Shown: positions 54,913-63,744 of the stretch, in pieces | How the letters are laid out: every line of letters starts with the position of its first letter | Numbering within the stretch: position 1 is the first letter of the stretch | Origin: Methanolobus zinderi | GTDB taxonomy: Archaea > Halobacteriota > Methanosarcinia > Methanosarcinales > Methanosarcinaceae | DNA length: 64,000 nucleotides | Assembly: GCF_013388255.1 (NCBI RefSeq) | Contig: NZ_CP058215.1 | Coordinates: 372,001-436,000 of the forward strand | Direction of reading: 5' to 3' | The notes under the pieces: generated by a model | Told to the model about the DNA's origin: nothing | What the model saw: the letters and a program-made list of their open reading frames with translations, nothing else | The model's database searches: none | Program-made: the position numbers and the translations under genes

Positions 54913-55146
54913 TCAGCTTATTCTTTTTTCGATTATTCCCGGCCAGATCGAAGCCGAAACGATCATACTGAGCACAAACACAAAGATCGTACCTGCGATT
55001 ATGTCTACCTGGCTGTAGAGTGGTACGGTTCTTGAACTGTTCACAAACACCGAGAGTACTGCAAAAATGATAACCAGTAAAAGGGATGACGCCAGGCTGG
55101 CTATCAGGGCGTACTTACCTCTTCTGCTTGCACTTTGTTCGTTCAT
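54913..55146 (-). CDS. Small membrane protein with two predicted helices
   Basis: A 77-residue protein. After a short basic polar N-terminus (MNEQSASRRGK) there are two hydrophobic segments, about residues 14-33 and 48-68, with a polar loop between them. It lies 23 bases downstream of the copper ATPase gene on the same strand and is probably co-transcribed. I do not recognise the family. No metal-binding cysteines or histidine clusters are seen, so a role in copper handling rests on position only. Confidence 0.55.
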   Translation of the reverse strand: MNEQSASRRGKYALIASLASSLLLVIIFAVLSVFVNSSRTVPLYSQVDIIAGTIFVFVLSMIVSASIWPGIIEKRIS

Positions 55147-55169
55147 ATATTTAACCTCCTTGTGTCCTT

Positions 55170-57944
55170 TTACTTGATACTCTTCCTCTTCATCAGCAGA
55201 GAGTTCGTGGTAACCGATATGGAACTCATAGCCATGAATGCCGCAGCAAGAGCGGGTGTGATCAGTATCGTGTGAACGAATGGATAAAACAATCCTGCAG
55301 CGATCGGGATTCCTATACTATTGTAGCCGAAAGCCCAGAACAGGTTTTGTTTTATCTTGCTCATGGTCAGTCTGCTGAGCCTGATCGCAGCCAGGACGTC
55401 ACGAAGATCGTTCTTGATCAGTACGATCTGTGCGGATTCCATTGCAACATCAGTGCCCGCTCCCATGGCTATACCGATATCTGACTGTGTAAGTGCTGGT
55501 GCGTCATTGATACCGTCGCCTACCATTGCAACAATGCGACCTTCATCCTGCAGTTTGAGGATCTCGGCAGCCTTGTCCTCGGGCAGTACTTCCGCCAGGA
55601 CTCTCTCAATACCGATACTATTTGCGATGGCATCGGCTGTCCTGTGGTTGTCACCTGTGATCATAACCACTTCAATACCCATATCACGTATTTTTTCCAC
55701 AGCCTCTTTTGAGTTCTCTTTCAGGGTATCCGCAACCGCAACAAGACCTATGACCCTGTCACCGCTCGCAGCTATCATTGCTGTCTTACCCTGTGCCTCC
55801 AGATCTTCCATTTTCTTTTCTGCGGCTGAGATGTCAATATTATTGTCTTCCATGAGCTTGCGTGTTCCAAGCAGTATCCTGCTATCTTCCACACTTGCTT
55901 CTATGCCTCTGCCTGCGATTGATTTGAATTCCTCTGCATTAGCGATATCAACATTCCTTTCTTCGGCACCCCTGACAATGGCTTCTCCGAGAGGATGCTC
56001 GGATCCCTTCTCGGCACCTGCAGCAATTGCAAGTATCCTGTCTTCTTCAACGTCCGCAAGGGAGATCACATCGGTAAGTTCGGGCTCTCCCTTTGTCAGA
56101 GTCCCGGTCTTATCGAAGACTATAGTATCCACTTTCAACGTTCTCTCAAGTGCTTCTCCGCCCTTGATGAGTATACCGTTCTCGGCACCCTTACCTGTAC
56201 CTACCATGATGGCTGCGGGTGTTGCAAGTCCCACGGCACAAGGGCATGATATCACAAGCACGGTAATAGATATTAGCAGCGCAAAAAGGAACGGACTGAG
56301 CAATCCAGAATTGACCGGGACGTTGTATGCCTCGAATCCTACGAAGTACCAGAAGAAGAATGCAAGCAGTGCAAGTACATGTACTACAAGGATGAAATGA
56401 CCTGCAACAACATCCGCAATCCTCTGTATGGGTGCCTTGGAGTTCTGGGCATTCTCAACAAGCTCGATTATCCTGGCAAGTGCGGTATCAGCACCTACGT
56501 TGGTTGCCCTGAACTTCATGGCTCCGCTTTTGTTTAGGGTTGAACCGATAACCTCGTCGTTCTTTTTCTTCTCCACCGGTATGCTTTCACCGGTTATCAT
56601 GGACTCGTCAACAGCAGATGAGCCTTCAATCACCACACCATCCACAGGTACTTTTTCGCCGGGTCTGACAAAGACGATATCTCCTACTTCAACATCCTCC
56701 ACCGGGACTTCCTTTTCCTCATTGCCCACGATAATGCGTGCTGTCTTTGCCTGCAGGCCGATGAGCTTCTTGATGGATTCAGATGTCCTGCCCTTTGCAC
56801 GTGCTTCCAGATATCTTCCCAGTACGATGAATGTGATAAGCATTACTGCCGTGTCGTAGTACAGATGCTCATAGCCCGGTCCCAGATCAAGAAAGGTTGC
56901 TGCGACACTTATGACATAAGCTGCTCCTGTTCCTGTGGCTATCAGCAGGTTCATATCGGTCACACCATGCTTGAGCCCACGATAGGTGCCGACGAAAAAC
57001 TGTCTTCCCGGGAAAATTATCACAATTGTTGCCAGAAGGAAGAGCAGGTACTGATTCGTGAGAAAATCAGGCACAAACCATAGCAGACCCGGAAAACCTT
57101 CCTTCATGCTTCCCAGCATTATGGGAACTGCAATAAGTGCAGAGATAATGAGATTGTTTCTCTGATTGCGTATCTCTTCTTCTCTCTCCTTCCTTTCCCT
57201 GTCCTCTGTCTCCTCTCTGCCGACGGGCAGGGAAGCAGAATAGCCGATCCCCTCGATTGCTGCTATCATGTCCTCAACGGATATCAGGGATGAGTTATAC
57301 TCAACACGCGCCTTTGCCGTGGACACGTTAACGCTTGCGGAGATCACTCCTTTCTGTCTCTTGAGCACTTTCTCGACATTCATGGCACAGGATGCACATG
57401 TCATGCCACCCACATCGAGTGTGGTTCTGTCGTGCACCACATGATAGCCAATGGATTCGATGGCTTCCTCCATTTCATCGCGGCTGATACTAGCAGGCTC
57501 ATAGCTGATTGCAGCCTTTGACATTGGCAGGTTCACACTGGCCGAGACCACACCTGCCTGTTTTTTCAGGATTTTCTCTACGTTCTGCGCACAGGATGCG
57601 CATGTCATTCCAGAGACCCTGAAGACAATATCCTCCACATGACCGGGTTCTGCCTCAGTTGTTTCTTCCAGTTCCTCATCAGGAATTATTTTGCAGGCTT
57701 CCTGCTCGGTTTCAAAAGGCAGAGGGCATGCTTTTTCTTCTTCCCCAACCTCATATCCTGCATCGATAACAGCCTGCTTTATCTCTTCGAGGTCTGTCTT
57801 ATCCGGATCGAACTCAACTTCAGCACTTTCATCCTCAAGATCAACTTCTACCGAGGATACACCCGTTATGGCAGAGATTGCATCTGTCACACGTTTATGG
57901 CAGTGCATGCATGTCATGCCATAAACTTTGATCTTTGTCTGCAT
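55170..57944 (-). CDS. copA: Copper-exporting P1B-type ATPase with three metal-binding domains
   Basis: Cu(I) pump of 924 residues. Three heavy-metal-associated domains precede the channel: MTCMHC near 10, MTCASCAQN near 113 and MTCASCAMN near 181. The first is set off by an acidic linker. Core motifs are TGES, the ion-path CPC in [14 protein letters not shown] near 560, phosphorylation [12 protein letters not shown] near 605, [10 protein letters not shown] and [10 protein letters not shown] near 810. The C-terminal [14 protein letters not shown] carries the Cu(I) coordination residues of helix 8. A CopZ chaperone gene lies 35 bases upstream. Confidence 0.94.
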   Translation of the reverse strand: MQTKIKVYGMTCMHCHKRVTDAISAITGVSSVEVDLEDESAEVEFDPDKTDLEEIKQAVIDAGYEVGEEEKACPLPFETEQEACKIIPDEELEETTEAEPGHVEDIVFRVSGMTCASCAQNVEKILKKQAGVVSASVNLPMSKAAISYEPASISRDEMEEAIESIGYHVVHDRTTLDVGGMTCASCAMNVEKVLKRQKGVISASVNVSTAKARVEYNSSLISVEDMIAAIEGIGYSASLPVGREETEDRERKEREEEIRNQRNNLIISALIAVPIMLGSMKEGFPGLLWFVPDFLTNQYLLFLLATIVIIFPGRQFFVGTYRGLKHGVTDMNLLIATGTGAAYVISVAATFLDLGPGYEHLYYDTAVMLITFIVLGRYLEARAKGRTSESIKKLIGLQAKTARIIVGNEEKEVPVEDVEVGDIVFVRPGEKVPVDGVVIEGSSAVDESMITGESIPVEKKKNDEVIGSTLNKSGAMKFRATNVGADTALARIIELVENAQNSKAPIQRIADVVAGHFILVVHVLALLAFFFWYFVGFEAYNVPVNSGLLSPFLFALLISITVLVISCPCAVGLATPAAIMVGTGKGAENGILIKGGEALERTLKVDTIVFDKTGTLTKGEPELTDVISLADVEEDRILAIAAGAEKGSEHPLGEAIVRGAEERNVDIANAEEFKSIAGRGIEASVEDSRILLGTRKLMEDNNIDISAAEKKMEDLEAQGKTAMIAASGDRVIGLVAVADTLKENSKEAVEKIRDMGIEVVMITGDNHRTADAIANSIGIERVLAEVLPEDKAAEILKLQDEGRIVAMVGDGINDAPALTQSDIGIAMGAGTDVAMESAQIVLIKNDLRDVLAAIRLSRLTMSKIKQNLFWAFGYNSIGIPIAAGLFYPFVHTILITPALAAAFMAMSSISVTTNSLLMKRKSIK

Positions 57945-57979
57945 ATTATCTTCAAAATCCCGTTTTATCGGACTGCCTT

Positions 57980-58189
57980 TTATTCAACTACTGTATATCC
58001 CGCATTTGAAACAGCTGATTTAATCTCATCAAGACTGGCAGTTGCAGGATCATACGTAACTGTAGCCTGTTTATTCTCAAGATCTACATTTACATCCTGT
58101 ACACCGTTCACAGACTTTATTGCCTTGTCTACTGTAGCCTGACAGTGTCCGCATGCCATTCCTTCTATTCTAATCGTATCTTCTGTCAT
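57980..58189 (-). CDS. copZ: Copper chaperone CopZ (heavy-metal-associated domain)
   Basis: A 69-residue single-domain metallochaperone. The copper site is [12 protein letters not shown] near residues 9-20 and the ferredoxin-like fold is complete ([29 protein letters not shown]). It would hand Cu(I) to the ATPase encoded next. It leads the operon; a palindromic operator and TATA element lie just upstream (58220-58255). Confidence 0.92.
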   Translation of the reverse strand: MTEDTIRIEGMACGHCQATVDKAIKSVNGVQDVNVDLENKQATVTYDPATASLDEIKSAVSNAGYTVVE

Positions 58190-58219
58190 ATCTATACTCC
58201 CTTGTTATCATTTTTGTTT

Positions 58220-58255
58220 TACTGATATCAGTATTGTATCAGTAACTATTATTAA
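58220..58255 (-). promoter_or_regulatory. copZ-copA promoter with repeated operator
   Basis: The palindrome TACTGATATCAGTA (58220-58233) and a third ATCAGTA copy (58238-58244) lie between the TATA-like TTAATAATAG (58246-58255, plus strand; CTATTATTAA on the minus strand) and the copZ gene. ATCAGTA repeats are 11 bases apart, about one helix turn. A repressor site covering the transcription start is likely. Confidence 0.55.
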
Positions 58256-58311
58256 CCGCTGCTCTACCGTCAATATTTGCAATTAATGTTTTTAGCCGAC
58301 GGGTGAAAACC

Positions 58312-59337
58312 TCAATTCACCTTCACATTCTGTTCGATCTCTTCTTTCCATCTGTGGATATCATCAACTTCAAGGTAATGTTTGTTCATACCAGCTGAAG
58401 ATTCAGAGATCATCAGTCTGTCTCTTTTAAGGAAACCTCCCTCAACTTCCATTTCTACGATCTTTGAGAGCATAATCTCTTTTGTAATGCTATCCCCTAT
58501 CTCAAGCAGCACCAGTCTTTTGTTTGTCAGGATCGTCATGGAAGAGCTCTTCCTGGATGACAGGATAAGATGTTCTCCCCTGATATATTCCGGTCTCAGG
58601 TTCTCGAGAATTTCGGCTATCTTATCTTTACTTTTACCCGATAGCGGGTACACTGTCAGGTCCTTTCGGCCTGCTATAAGGAATAGATGTTGTTTTTCAA
58701 CGTGGATACCTATCAGGTCTTTCAACAGGATGCGGAGCTCGACACTTTCCTTTTTAGACAACAGGCCGTTTGTCTCTTTTTTGAAAAAAATGTTCTTGTT
58801 GCTGATAACCATTGTATATCTTTCTTTTTCAAGGCTCACAATTTCTCTGGAAATTATTTCCTCTCCTATCCGCAGAACAGTTGAGCTTTCCGGCTTCCTG
58901 TCATCCTCTCCCGGAACTCCGGCAGATTGATCGGCAGTATTTCCTGATGGCAGGTAATGGTTCAGCATTCCGGCAAGCAGGTTGCCGTCGATGAGCTTTA
59001 CATTGTGCTCTGCAGCTTCTTCCTGCGCTTCCTTTGTAAAATGTGATGTCGTGACAATGATTACACCGTCTACTCGATCACGGTGTCTCAGGCTGCTGTA
59101 TTCCCGGATTGCCTTTACACCCACGGAGTCCGTATATCTTTTGGCCTGTACTATCCATGTATGGGTGAGTCCGAAGTGATCGATTCTTATGATAAGGTCT
59201 ATTCCTCTGTCCCGCGATAGCTGGGTTTCCTCTACGAGATATCCCATGTTTCTGAAAAGCTGTGCAAGGAGCTTCTCGAACTCATAGGGGTCCGTCTCCT
59301 GAAGTTGTGCAACCGACCAGCTCTGCATCTTATTCAT
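58312..59337 (-). CDS. Mrr-type restriction endonuclease-fold protein with C-terminal PH-like region
   Basis: Protein of about 341 residues from ATG 59337. The N-terminal Mrr catalytic domain has the PD-(D/E)xK pattern: DPYEFEKLLAQLFRNMGYLVEE, then RDRGIDLIIRI and the QAKRY core near 70-80. Residues 160-341 contain two similar beta-rich halves (VISNKNIFFKKETNG and ILTNKRLVLLEIGDS) resembling bacterial PH-like domains. No methyltransferase adjoins it, so it may cut modified DNA or be a housekeeping nuclease. Its start overlaps the zinc-ribbon gene stop codon by eight bases, indicating coupling. GTG 59358 is an alternative start. Confidence 0.75.
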   Translation of the reverse strand: MNKMQSWSVAQLQETDPYEFEKLLAQLFRNMGYLVEETQLSRDRGIDLIIRIDHFGLTHTWIVQAKRYTDSVGVKAIREYSSLRHRDRVDGVIIVTTSHFTKEAQEEAAEHNVKLIDGNLLAGMLNHYLPSGNTADQSAGVPGEDDRKPESSTVLRIGEEIISREIVSLEKERYTMVISNKNIFFKKETNGLLSKKESVELRILLKDLIGIHVEKQHLFLIAGRKDLTVYPLSGKSKDKIAEILENLRPEYIRGEHLILSSRKSSSMTILTNKRLVLLEIGDSITKEIMLSKIVEMEVEGGFLKRDRLMISESSAGMNKHYLEVDDIHRWKEEIEQNVKVN

Positions 59338-59503
59338 CCACTGTATAGGAAAGTCCACATTCGGGACAGGAATAGGAAAAGGTCTTTGCCCCGGTCCTGC
59401 TTGAATTCACTGTCCTTTGCATCCATGTGCCACAGGTGATACATTTCTGGTCAAAGATTGTCCTGTCGGCTGGTGGGTCCGGTTTTTGTTTTTTGCCTGA
59501 CAT
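59330..59503 (-). CDS. Small zinc-ribbon protein
   Basis: A 57-residue protein read from ATG 59503 to TAA 59330. After a basic polar N-terminus (MSGKKQKPDPPADR) it has CITCG and, 25 residues later, CPECG, a classic zinc-ribbon pair with a beta hairpin between. The sequence ends LSYTVDE. The following nuclease gene begins inside its last codons. A transcription- or nucleic-acid-binding role is likely in general terms; the partnership with the nuclease is inference. Confidence 0.75.
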   Translation of the reverse strand: MSGKKQKPDPPADRTIFDQKCITCGTWMQRTVNSSRTGAKTFSYSCPECGLSYTVDE

Positions 59504-59788
59504 AATATCACTTTTTAAAGCACTTTATATTTATCATGTATCTATTATATTAGTAATTATTATTTTGAGACAAATTTCCCTACTGATATTTTCATTTTCT
59601 CGTATAAATAAAGTTCTACATATCGGTAGTGTATGATTAATGAAAAACCATGCAAAAACTTAAATGTATTGAATGTAAAATGTAAGCATGAACATTCCTG
59701 AAAATATCCCATCAGGTATTTATCAGACCACAGTCACATAAGAAATATCTGTTGCTGCAGTTTATATTGTTTTCACACGGTGACCATC

Positions 59789-60181
59789 ATGGACGAATTA
59801 GAATCTATCAGACAACGGAAAATGGAAGAGTTACAAAAATCCCTTCAGGGCCGTCAGTTCCCTGCATCCCCTATAACACTGACAGACAATGATCTCGATC
59901 AGTCCGTATCTAAATACCCGCTTGTGGTTGTGGACTGCTGGGCACAGTGGTGTGGTCCGTGTCGTATGCTCTCACCTGTGATCGATGAACTTGCCTCAGA
60001 ACTTCAGGGTAAGGTTGTTTTTGGCAAACTAAATGTGGATGAGAACAAAATGACTGCTGTAAAGTTCGGAATAACCAGCATACCTGCGATGCTTGTGTTC
60101 AGGGAAGGAAAACTTGTTGACCAGATAATAGGTGCGGTTCCGAAACAGAGTATAATGGAGAAACTTCAACCCTACATGTGA
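59789..60181 (+). CDS. trxA: Thioredoxin
   Basis: Thioredoxin of 130 residues with the active site WAQWCGPCRMLSP near 51-63, the cis-proline in ITSIPAMLVF and the GAVPKQSIMEKL C-terminal helix. An N-terminal 25-residue helical extension rich in Glu, Gln and Arg (MDELESIRQRKMEELQ) is longer than in Escherichia coli TrxA but common in methanogens. ATG 59789 is chosen because GGTGACC precedes it; an in-frame GTG at 59780 lies in that site. The 285 bases upstream hold TATA-like sequence only. It precedes methanogenesis marker 14 by nine bases. Confidence 0.92.
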   Translation: MDELESIRQRKMEELQKSLQGRQFPASPITLTDNDLDQSVSKYPLVVVDCWAQWCGPCRMLSPVIDELASELQGKVVFGKLNVDENKMTAVKFGITSIPAMLVFREGKLVDQIIGAVPKQSIMEKLQPYM

Positions 60182-60190
60182 GGCTCAGAT

Positions 60191-61615
60191 ATGAAACCCA
60201 GGATTGCAGAAAGTCCGTCCGTCCGTTTATTGGATCTTAAATCAAAAGCTTATTTCATAGTCGCTTCTGTGGAAGTAGGTAACACCACCACCAAATGTAT
60301 TCTGACCGCCACGAATCTGGAGGACGGAAAAACAAGACTCGTAACAAAGACCGTCAGCATGACCAGGGATGTTCGTCCGCCCAAGGAAGGAGAAGAAGTA
60401 TTCGGCAGGACGCTCACAGGTGTTGAGCTTACAAGACAATCGGTGGCCGAACTTGTAAGGGATACGCTGATAGGCGCAGTCAAAAAGGCAAATCTTGATA
60501 TCAAGGAAGACATACACTTTGTTGTCCGCTCCACCGGAGTTGTTGCGGGTTTTGATACTCCGGATGAGGTGGGTGAGTTCATAAAGGCGCTGGCAGAAGG
60601 ATGTCTTATGGCTGGTGTGCCTCCAAACCGCATGACTCCTCCTATGGCACTCGCCAATATCCCTGCAAAGTTCCGCAAACACAGCAAACTTGAAAATGTC
60701 GTCTTCGATGGCGCCGTGGCAAGTGTAACACCACCTACAGGCGCCACTGGTGTGGAGATCGTTGCCAATGAGATGGAAGGAGAGCTTGCAACAGCCGGTA
60801 TCAAGGAAGGTGCCAAATGGGTTGATGTGGATTTCCGTAATCCCTGTATCTCAATGGACTTCGGTACGACCCTGGATGGCAGGGTAATAGGCCCGGAACT
60901 CCCTTACGCAAAGACTATAGGAAACTTCTGTGGTTATGCCGGAGCAATTCCCGATGCGATCATACAGGGGACCGCCCTGGTTGATTCAAAGAAGGGTACT
61001 GCACTTGATGTGTCTGATAATGTATCACTTGGCTCCCTGACACTCATGCTAAAGGGTAAGACCATCAGGGAATATGCTGACCGTATAAACGAATACATCC
61101 TGATCGAAAAAGTTCCCAGAGGTCGCAAAAGATACGGTAGTGTTCCTGTCAACTCTGAAGCTGCAGATGAGATCGGTGTTGTGCTTATCGGCTGTGATGT
61201 GGGAGACAATGGCTCTGACATGAACAAACTATCCGAGATCGGAGCCGAGATCTATGAGAAACATGACCTGAAATTACTCTTTGCAGTTATCGATGAGGTC
61301 ATGGCAAAGGTTGTGCAGCGTCTTGTAAAGGTAGCACAGGATGAGGGTCTGGTATTTGAGGATACTGCCATAGGTGTTACCGGGAGGGCCGGGATAACGG
61401 GTAATAAGCCAAAACTGATCCTGAAATACCTGCACGAACTGGGCATCAACAGCAACATCGAGGAGAATGTGGTTTTTGTTGACGACGGTCTTGCCCGTGG
61501 CGCTGCTGTCATGGCAAGGTGCATGAATTCCCTTGGTACCACGTTCAATCCGCTTGGTGGCCACAGGGGAGGAAAATGTATACTCGGACAGAGGATGAAG
61601 TTACAGAATAAGTGA
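60191..61615 (+). CDS. Methanogenesis marker protein 14
   Basis: A 474-residue protein restricted to methanogens and relatives. It has an ASKHA (actin/hexokinase-like) ATPase appearance: VEVGNTTTKCILTATNLEDG near 27-46 is a phosphate-1 loop, and CISMDFGTTLDGRVIGPELP near 217 and IGVTGRAGITGNKPKLI near 395 fit phosphate-2 and adenosine regions. This resembles activators of corrinoid or methyltransfer systems, but the function is not established. It lies nine bases after thioredoxin with a shared transcript, and a hairpin terminator follows. Confidence 0.93.
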   Translation: MKPRIAESPSVRLLDLKSKAYFIVASVEVGNTTTKCILTATNLEDGKTRLVTKTVSMTRDVRPPKEGEEVFGRTLTGVELTRQSVAELVRDTLIGAVKKANLDIKEDIHFVVRSTGVVAGFDTPDEVGEFIKALAEGCLMAGVPPNRMTPPMALANIPAKFRKHSKLENVVFDGAVASVTPPTGATGVEIVANEMEGELATAGIKEGAKWVDVDFRNPCISMDFGTTLDGRVIGPELPYAKTIGNFCGYAGAIPDAIIQGTALVDSKKGTALDVSDNVSLGSLTLMLKGKTIREYADRINEYILIEKVPRGRKRYGSVPVNSEAADEIGVVLIGCDVGDNGSDMNKLSEIGAEIYEKHDLKLLFAVIDEVMAKVVQRLVKVAQDEGLVFEDTAIGVTGRAGITGNKPKLILKYLHELGINSNIEENVVFVDDGLARGAAVMARCMNSLGTTFNPLGGHRGGKCILGQRMKLQNK

Positions 61616-61631
61616 TGGTAAAGAGATCAAA

Positions 61632-61657
61632 GGCAGGTAGGTCCTGCCATTTTATTT
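61632..61657 (+). terminator. Terminator of trxA-marker 14 operon
   Basis: GGCAGG (61632-61637) pairs with CCTGCC (61643-61648) around a five-base loop, followed by ATTTTATTT. It lies 16 bases after the stop codon. Confidence 0.65.
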
Positions 61658-61688
61658 AGAAACCTTAAGAAAAATCCTGTTATCTATA

Positions 61689-61790
61689 TCAGAACCTGTT
61701 CCTCTTTTCCTGTCTTTTCATTTCTTTCTGGAACTCGATCTCGTGATTTCTTAATATTCTCTCATGTCTGTTAGATCTGGAATTTTTCAC
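61689..61790 (-). CDS. Candidate 33-residue highly charged protein
   Basis: Small ORF from GTG 61790 to TGA 61689 in the 375-base gap between marker 14 and polX. AGAGGTG lies six bases upstream, a strong ribosome site. The product is very basic and charged: MKNSRSNRHERILRN, then HEIEFQKEMKRQEKRNRF, and would form one helix. The ribosome site and codon pattern favour a real gene; shortness and lack of known relatives weigh against. The remaining gap (61791-61990) shows only AT-rich promoter-like sequence. Confidence 0.35.
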   Translation of the reverse strand: MKNSRSNRHERILRNHEIEFQKEMKRQEKRNRF

Positions 61791-61990
61791 AATTGCACCT
61801 CTCATGAATCACAAGGGAACAAATGTTCGACCACTTACAGAAAAATACTAGCAATAAATAATACTGGCTATCTTTTAGGTCTCAACCTCTCAGTATTTGT
61901 TAATACTAATTTGCTACGATGTAAATTTAAACTTTTTGATTTTCCTTTCAAGCGTTGATAACGCCATCAGACGGGCAAAAAAATATTTAA

Positions 61991-63715
61991 CTAAATGCCA
62001 AGCAGGGATTCTATATCTTTCAGTTTCCTGGTATTCACAACATCTTTGGGTTCAAGCCATGCGCGACGTGCCACATCCACCCCATATCTGATATTATTAA
62101 AGTTATCAAGCCTGTGCGTGTCAGTGTTGATAGCCACTTTGATTCCCATTTCCTTTGCTATTCTTGCATGGGTATCGTTCAGGTCAAGGCGCTTTGGGGA
62201 TGAATTAATCTCAAGTATCTTATCATTATCAAGGGCAGTCTGGAACACTTTTTCCAGGTCAAAATCATAGGCTCCCCTTTTCCCGAACTTCCTGCCTGTG
62301 GGATGGGCAAGAATATCCACGTGTTCGTCCTCAAGGGCCGCAACCATGCGCTTTGTCATTGTTTTTTCCTGCTGCTCGAGACCTGCATGCACGGCGGCTA
62401 TGACAATATCGAGATTTTCAAGCAAGCGGTTGCTGTAATCAAGTTTACCGTTGGATCTGATATCACATTCCGTACCGGAAAGGATTCTTATACCATCTAT
62501 ATTCTCATCGGCCTTCTCAACCTCTCTTGCATGCTCCATGAGTCTCTTATCGGAGAGTCCGTTGGCTATTGCCGTGGATGGAGAATGGTCTGTAATTGCA
62601 ATATATTCGTATCCTCTCTCACGGGCATCCAGGGCAAGCTCTTCAATAGTATTTTTCCCATCGCTCCAGGTTGAGTGGACATGAAGATCTCCTTTAATGT
62701 CTCCTATCTCTATAAGTTCAGGCAGCCTGTTTTGCATGCCTGCCTCGATCTCTCCTCTGTCCTCCCGAAGTTCCGGTACAGGATAATCAATTCCCAGAAA
62801 ATCGTATACCTGTTTTTCCTCCTCACATCTGATAGTGTCATCTGCTTCTGTATTGGTGAAACCGTATTCATTCAGAATGTAGCCTCTCTGGAGTGCAAGG
62901 TACTGGAGGTGTCTGTTATGTTTCTTCGAGCCTGTGTAATATTGCAGGAATGAACCAAATGATTCCTCCGGTACTATACGCAGGTCGATCCTTACTTCTC
63001 CCCTGTAAACAACAGAGCAGAAATCATTATTCTTATCGATCACTTCTGTTATATCACTCAGGTTTGCAAAACAGTCAAGCGTTTCTTCAGGATTATCAGA
63101 GAGTGCAAGCAGGTTGATATCTCCCAACGTGTCCTTTCTTCTTCTGAGACTTCCTGCGTCAATAAGCTCTTTAATACAGGGGCATGCATTCAGCTCTTCT
63201 CTGATCAGCTCCACAATGGGGACTGCGGTTGCAAGTGGTGTTCTTTTCCTTTCACTGTTTTCAAGATAGCGTTGCACGGATCGCAGGATATTTTCTTCTT
63301 TGCCGGGTCCCATACGTGGCAGTCTGCGGATGCGGTGTTGCTCTGCAGCTTTCACAAGATCATCAACGGATGTGACATCAAGTCTTTCATAGAACAGCTT
63401 TGCAGTTTTCGGACCGATACCGGGGATGTCCAGAATATCAAGTATGCCCGGAGGGATATCTGCCACAGTTTCTTCGTATTCTCTGAAGGTGCCTGTATCC
63501 AGTATTTCGGCTACCTTTTCTTTAGTTGCCTGTCCCACGCCGGGTATTTTCGGGACACGGCCTTTTTGGTCATAATAGGCACTGAGTTCCTCATCAAGTG
63601 ATTTGATATTCCTTGCAGCTTTTTCGTAGGCTTTTATCCTGAAGGGATTCTCTCCCCTGAACTCCAGTAATGAGGCCATTTTTTTGAAGAATGCAGCGAC
63701 CTCAAAATTATTCAT
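61991..63715 (-). CDS. polX: Family X DNA polymerase with PHP domain (PolX), altered active site
   Basis: Bacterial/archaeal PolX of 574 residues. Helix-hairpin-helix motifs IPGVGQATKEKVAE and IPGIGPKTAKL occupy the N-terminal 8 kDa and fingers region. The nucleotidyl-transfer motif reads TLGDINLLAL near residue 200, where the second metal-binding Asp of DxD is Asn. The third Asp is kept (RIDLRIVP), and YTGSKKHNRHLQ is normal. The PHP domain has DLHVHSTWSDGKNTIEE, ITDHSPS, HAGLEQQ and NTDTHRLDN, so 3'-5' exonuclease activity should remain. ATG 63715 and ATG 63724 are both possible starts. Confidence 0.9.
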   Translation of the reverse strand: MNNFEVAAFFKKMASLLEFRGENPFRIKAYEKAARNIKSLDEELSAYYDQKGRVPKIPGVGQATKEKVAEILDTGTFREYEETVADIPPGILDILDIPGIGPKTAKLFYERLDVTSVDDLVKAAEQHRIRRLPRMGPGKEENILRSVQRYLENSERKRTPLATAVPIVELIREELNACPCIKELIDAGSLRRRKDTLGDINLLALSDNPEETLDCFANLSDITEVIDKNNDFCSVVYRGEVRIDLRIVPEESFGSFLQYYTGSKKHNRHLQYLALQRGYILNEYGFTNTEADDTIRCEEEKQVYDFLGIDYPVPELREDRGEIEAGMQNRLPELIEIGDIKGDLHVHSTWSDGKNTIEELALDARERGYEYIAITDHSPSTAIANGLSDKRLMEHAREVEKADENIDGIRILSGTECDIRSNGKLDYSNRLLENLDIVIAAVHAGLEQQEKTMTKRMVAALEDEHVDILAHPTGRKFGKRGAYDFDLEKVFQTALDNDKILEINSSPKRLDLNDTHARIAKEMGIKVAINTDTHRLDNFNNIRYGVDVARRAWLEPKDVVNTRKLKDIESLLGI

Positions 63716-63744
63716 TGCAACCATTCCCGATGAACTATTGTCTT

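Noticed and set aside
59650-59682. Eleven-codon ORF with a CxxC motif upstream of trxA
   Set aside because: Too short, no ribosome site, and embedded in promoter-like AT-rich sequence.
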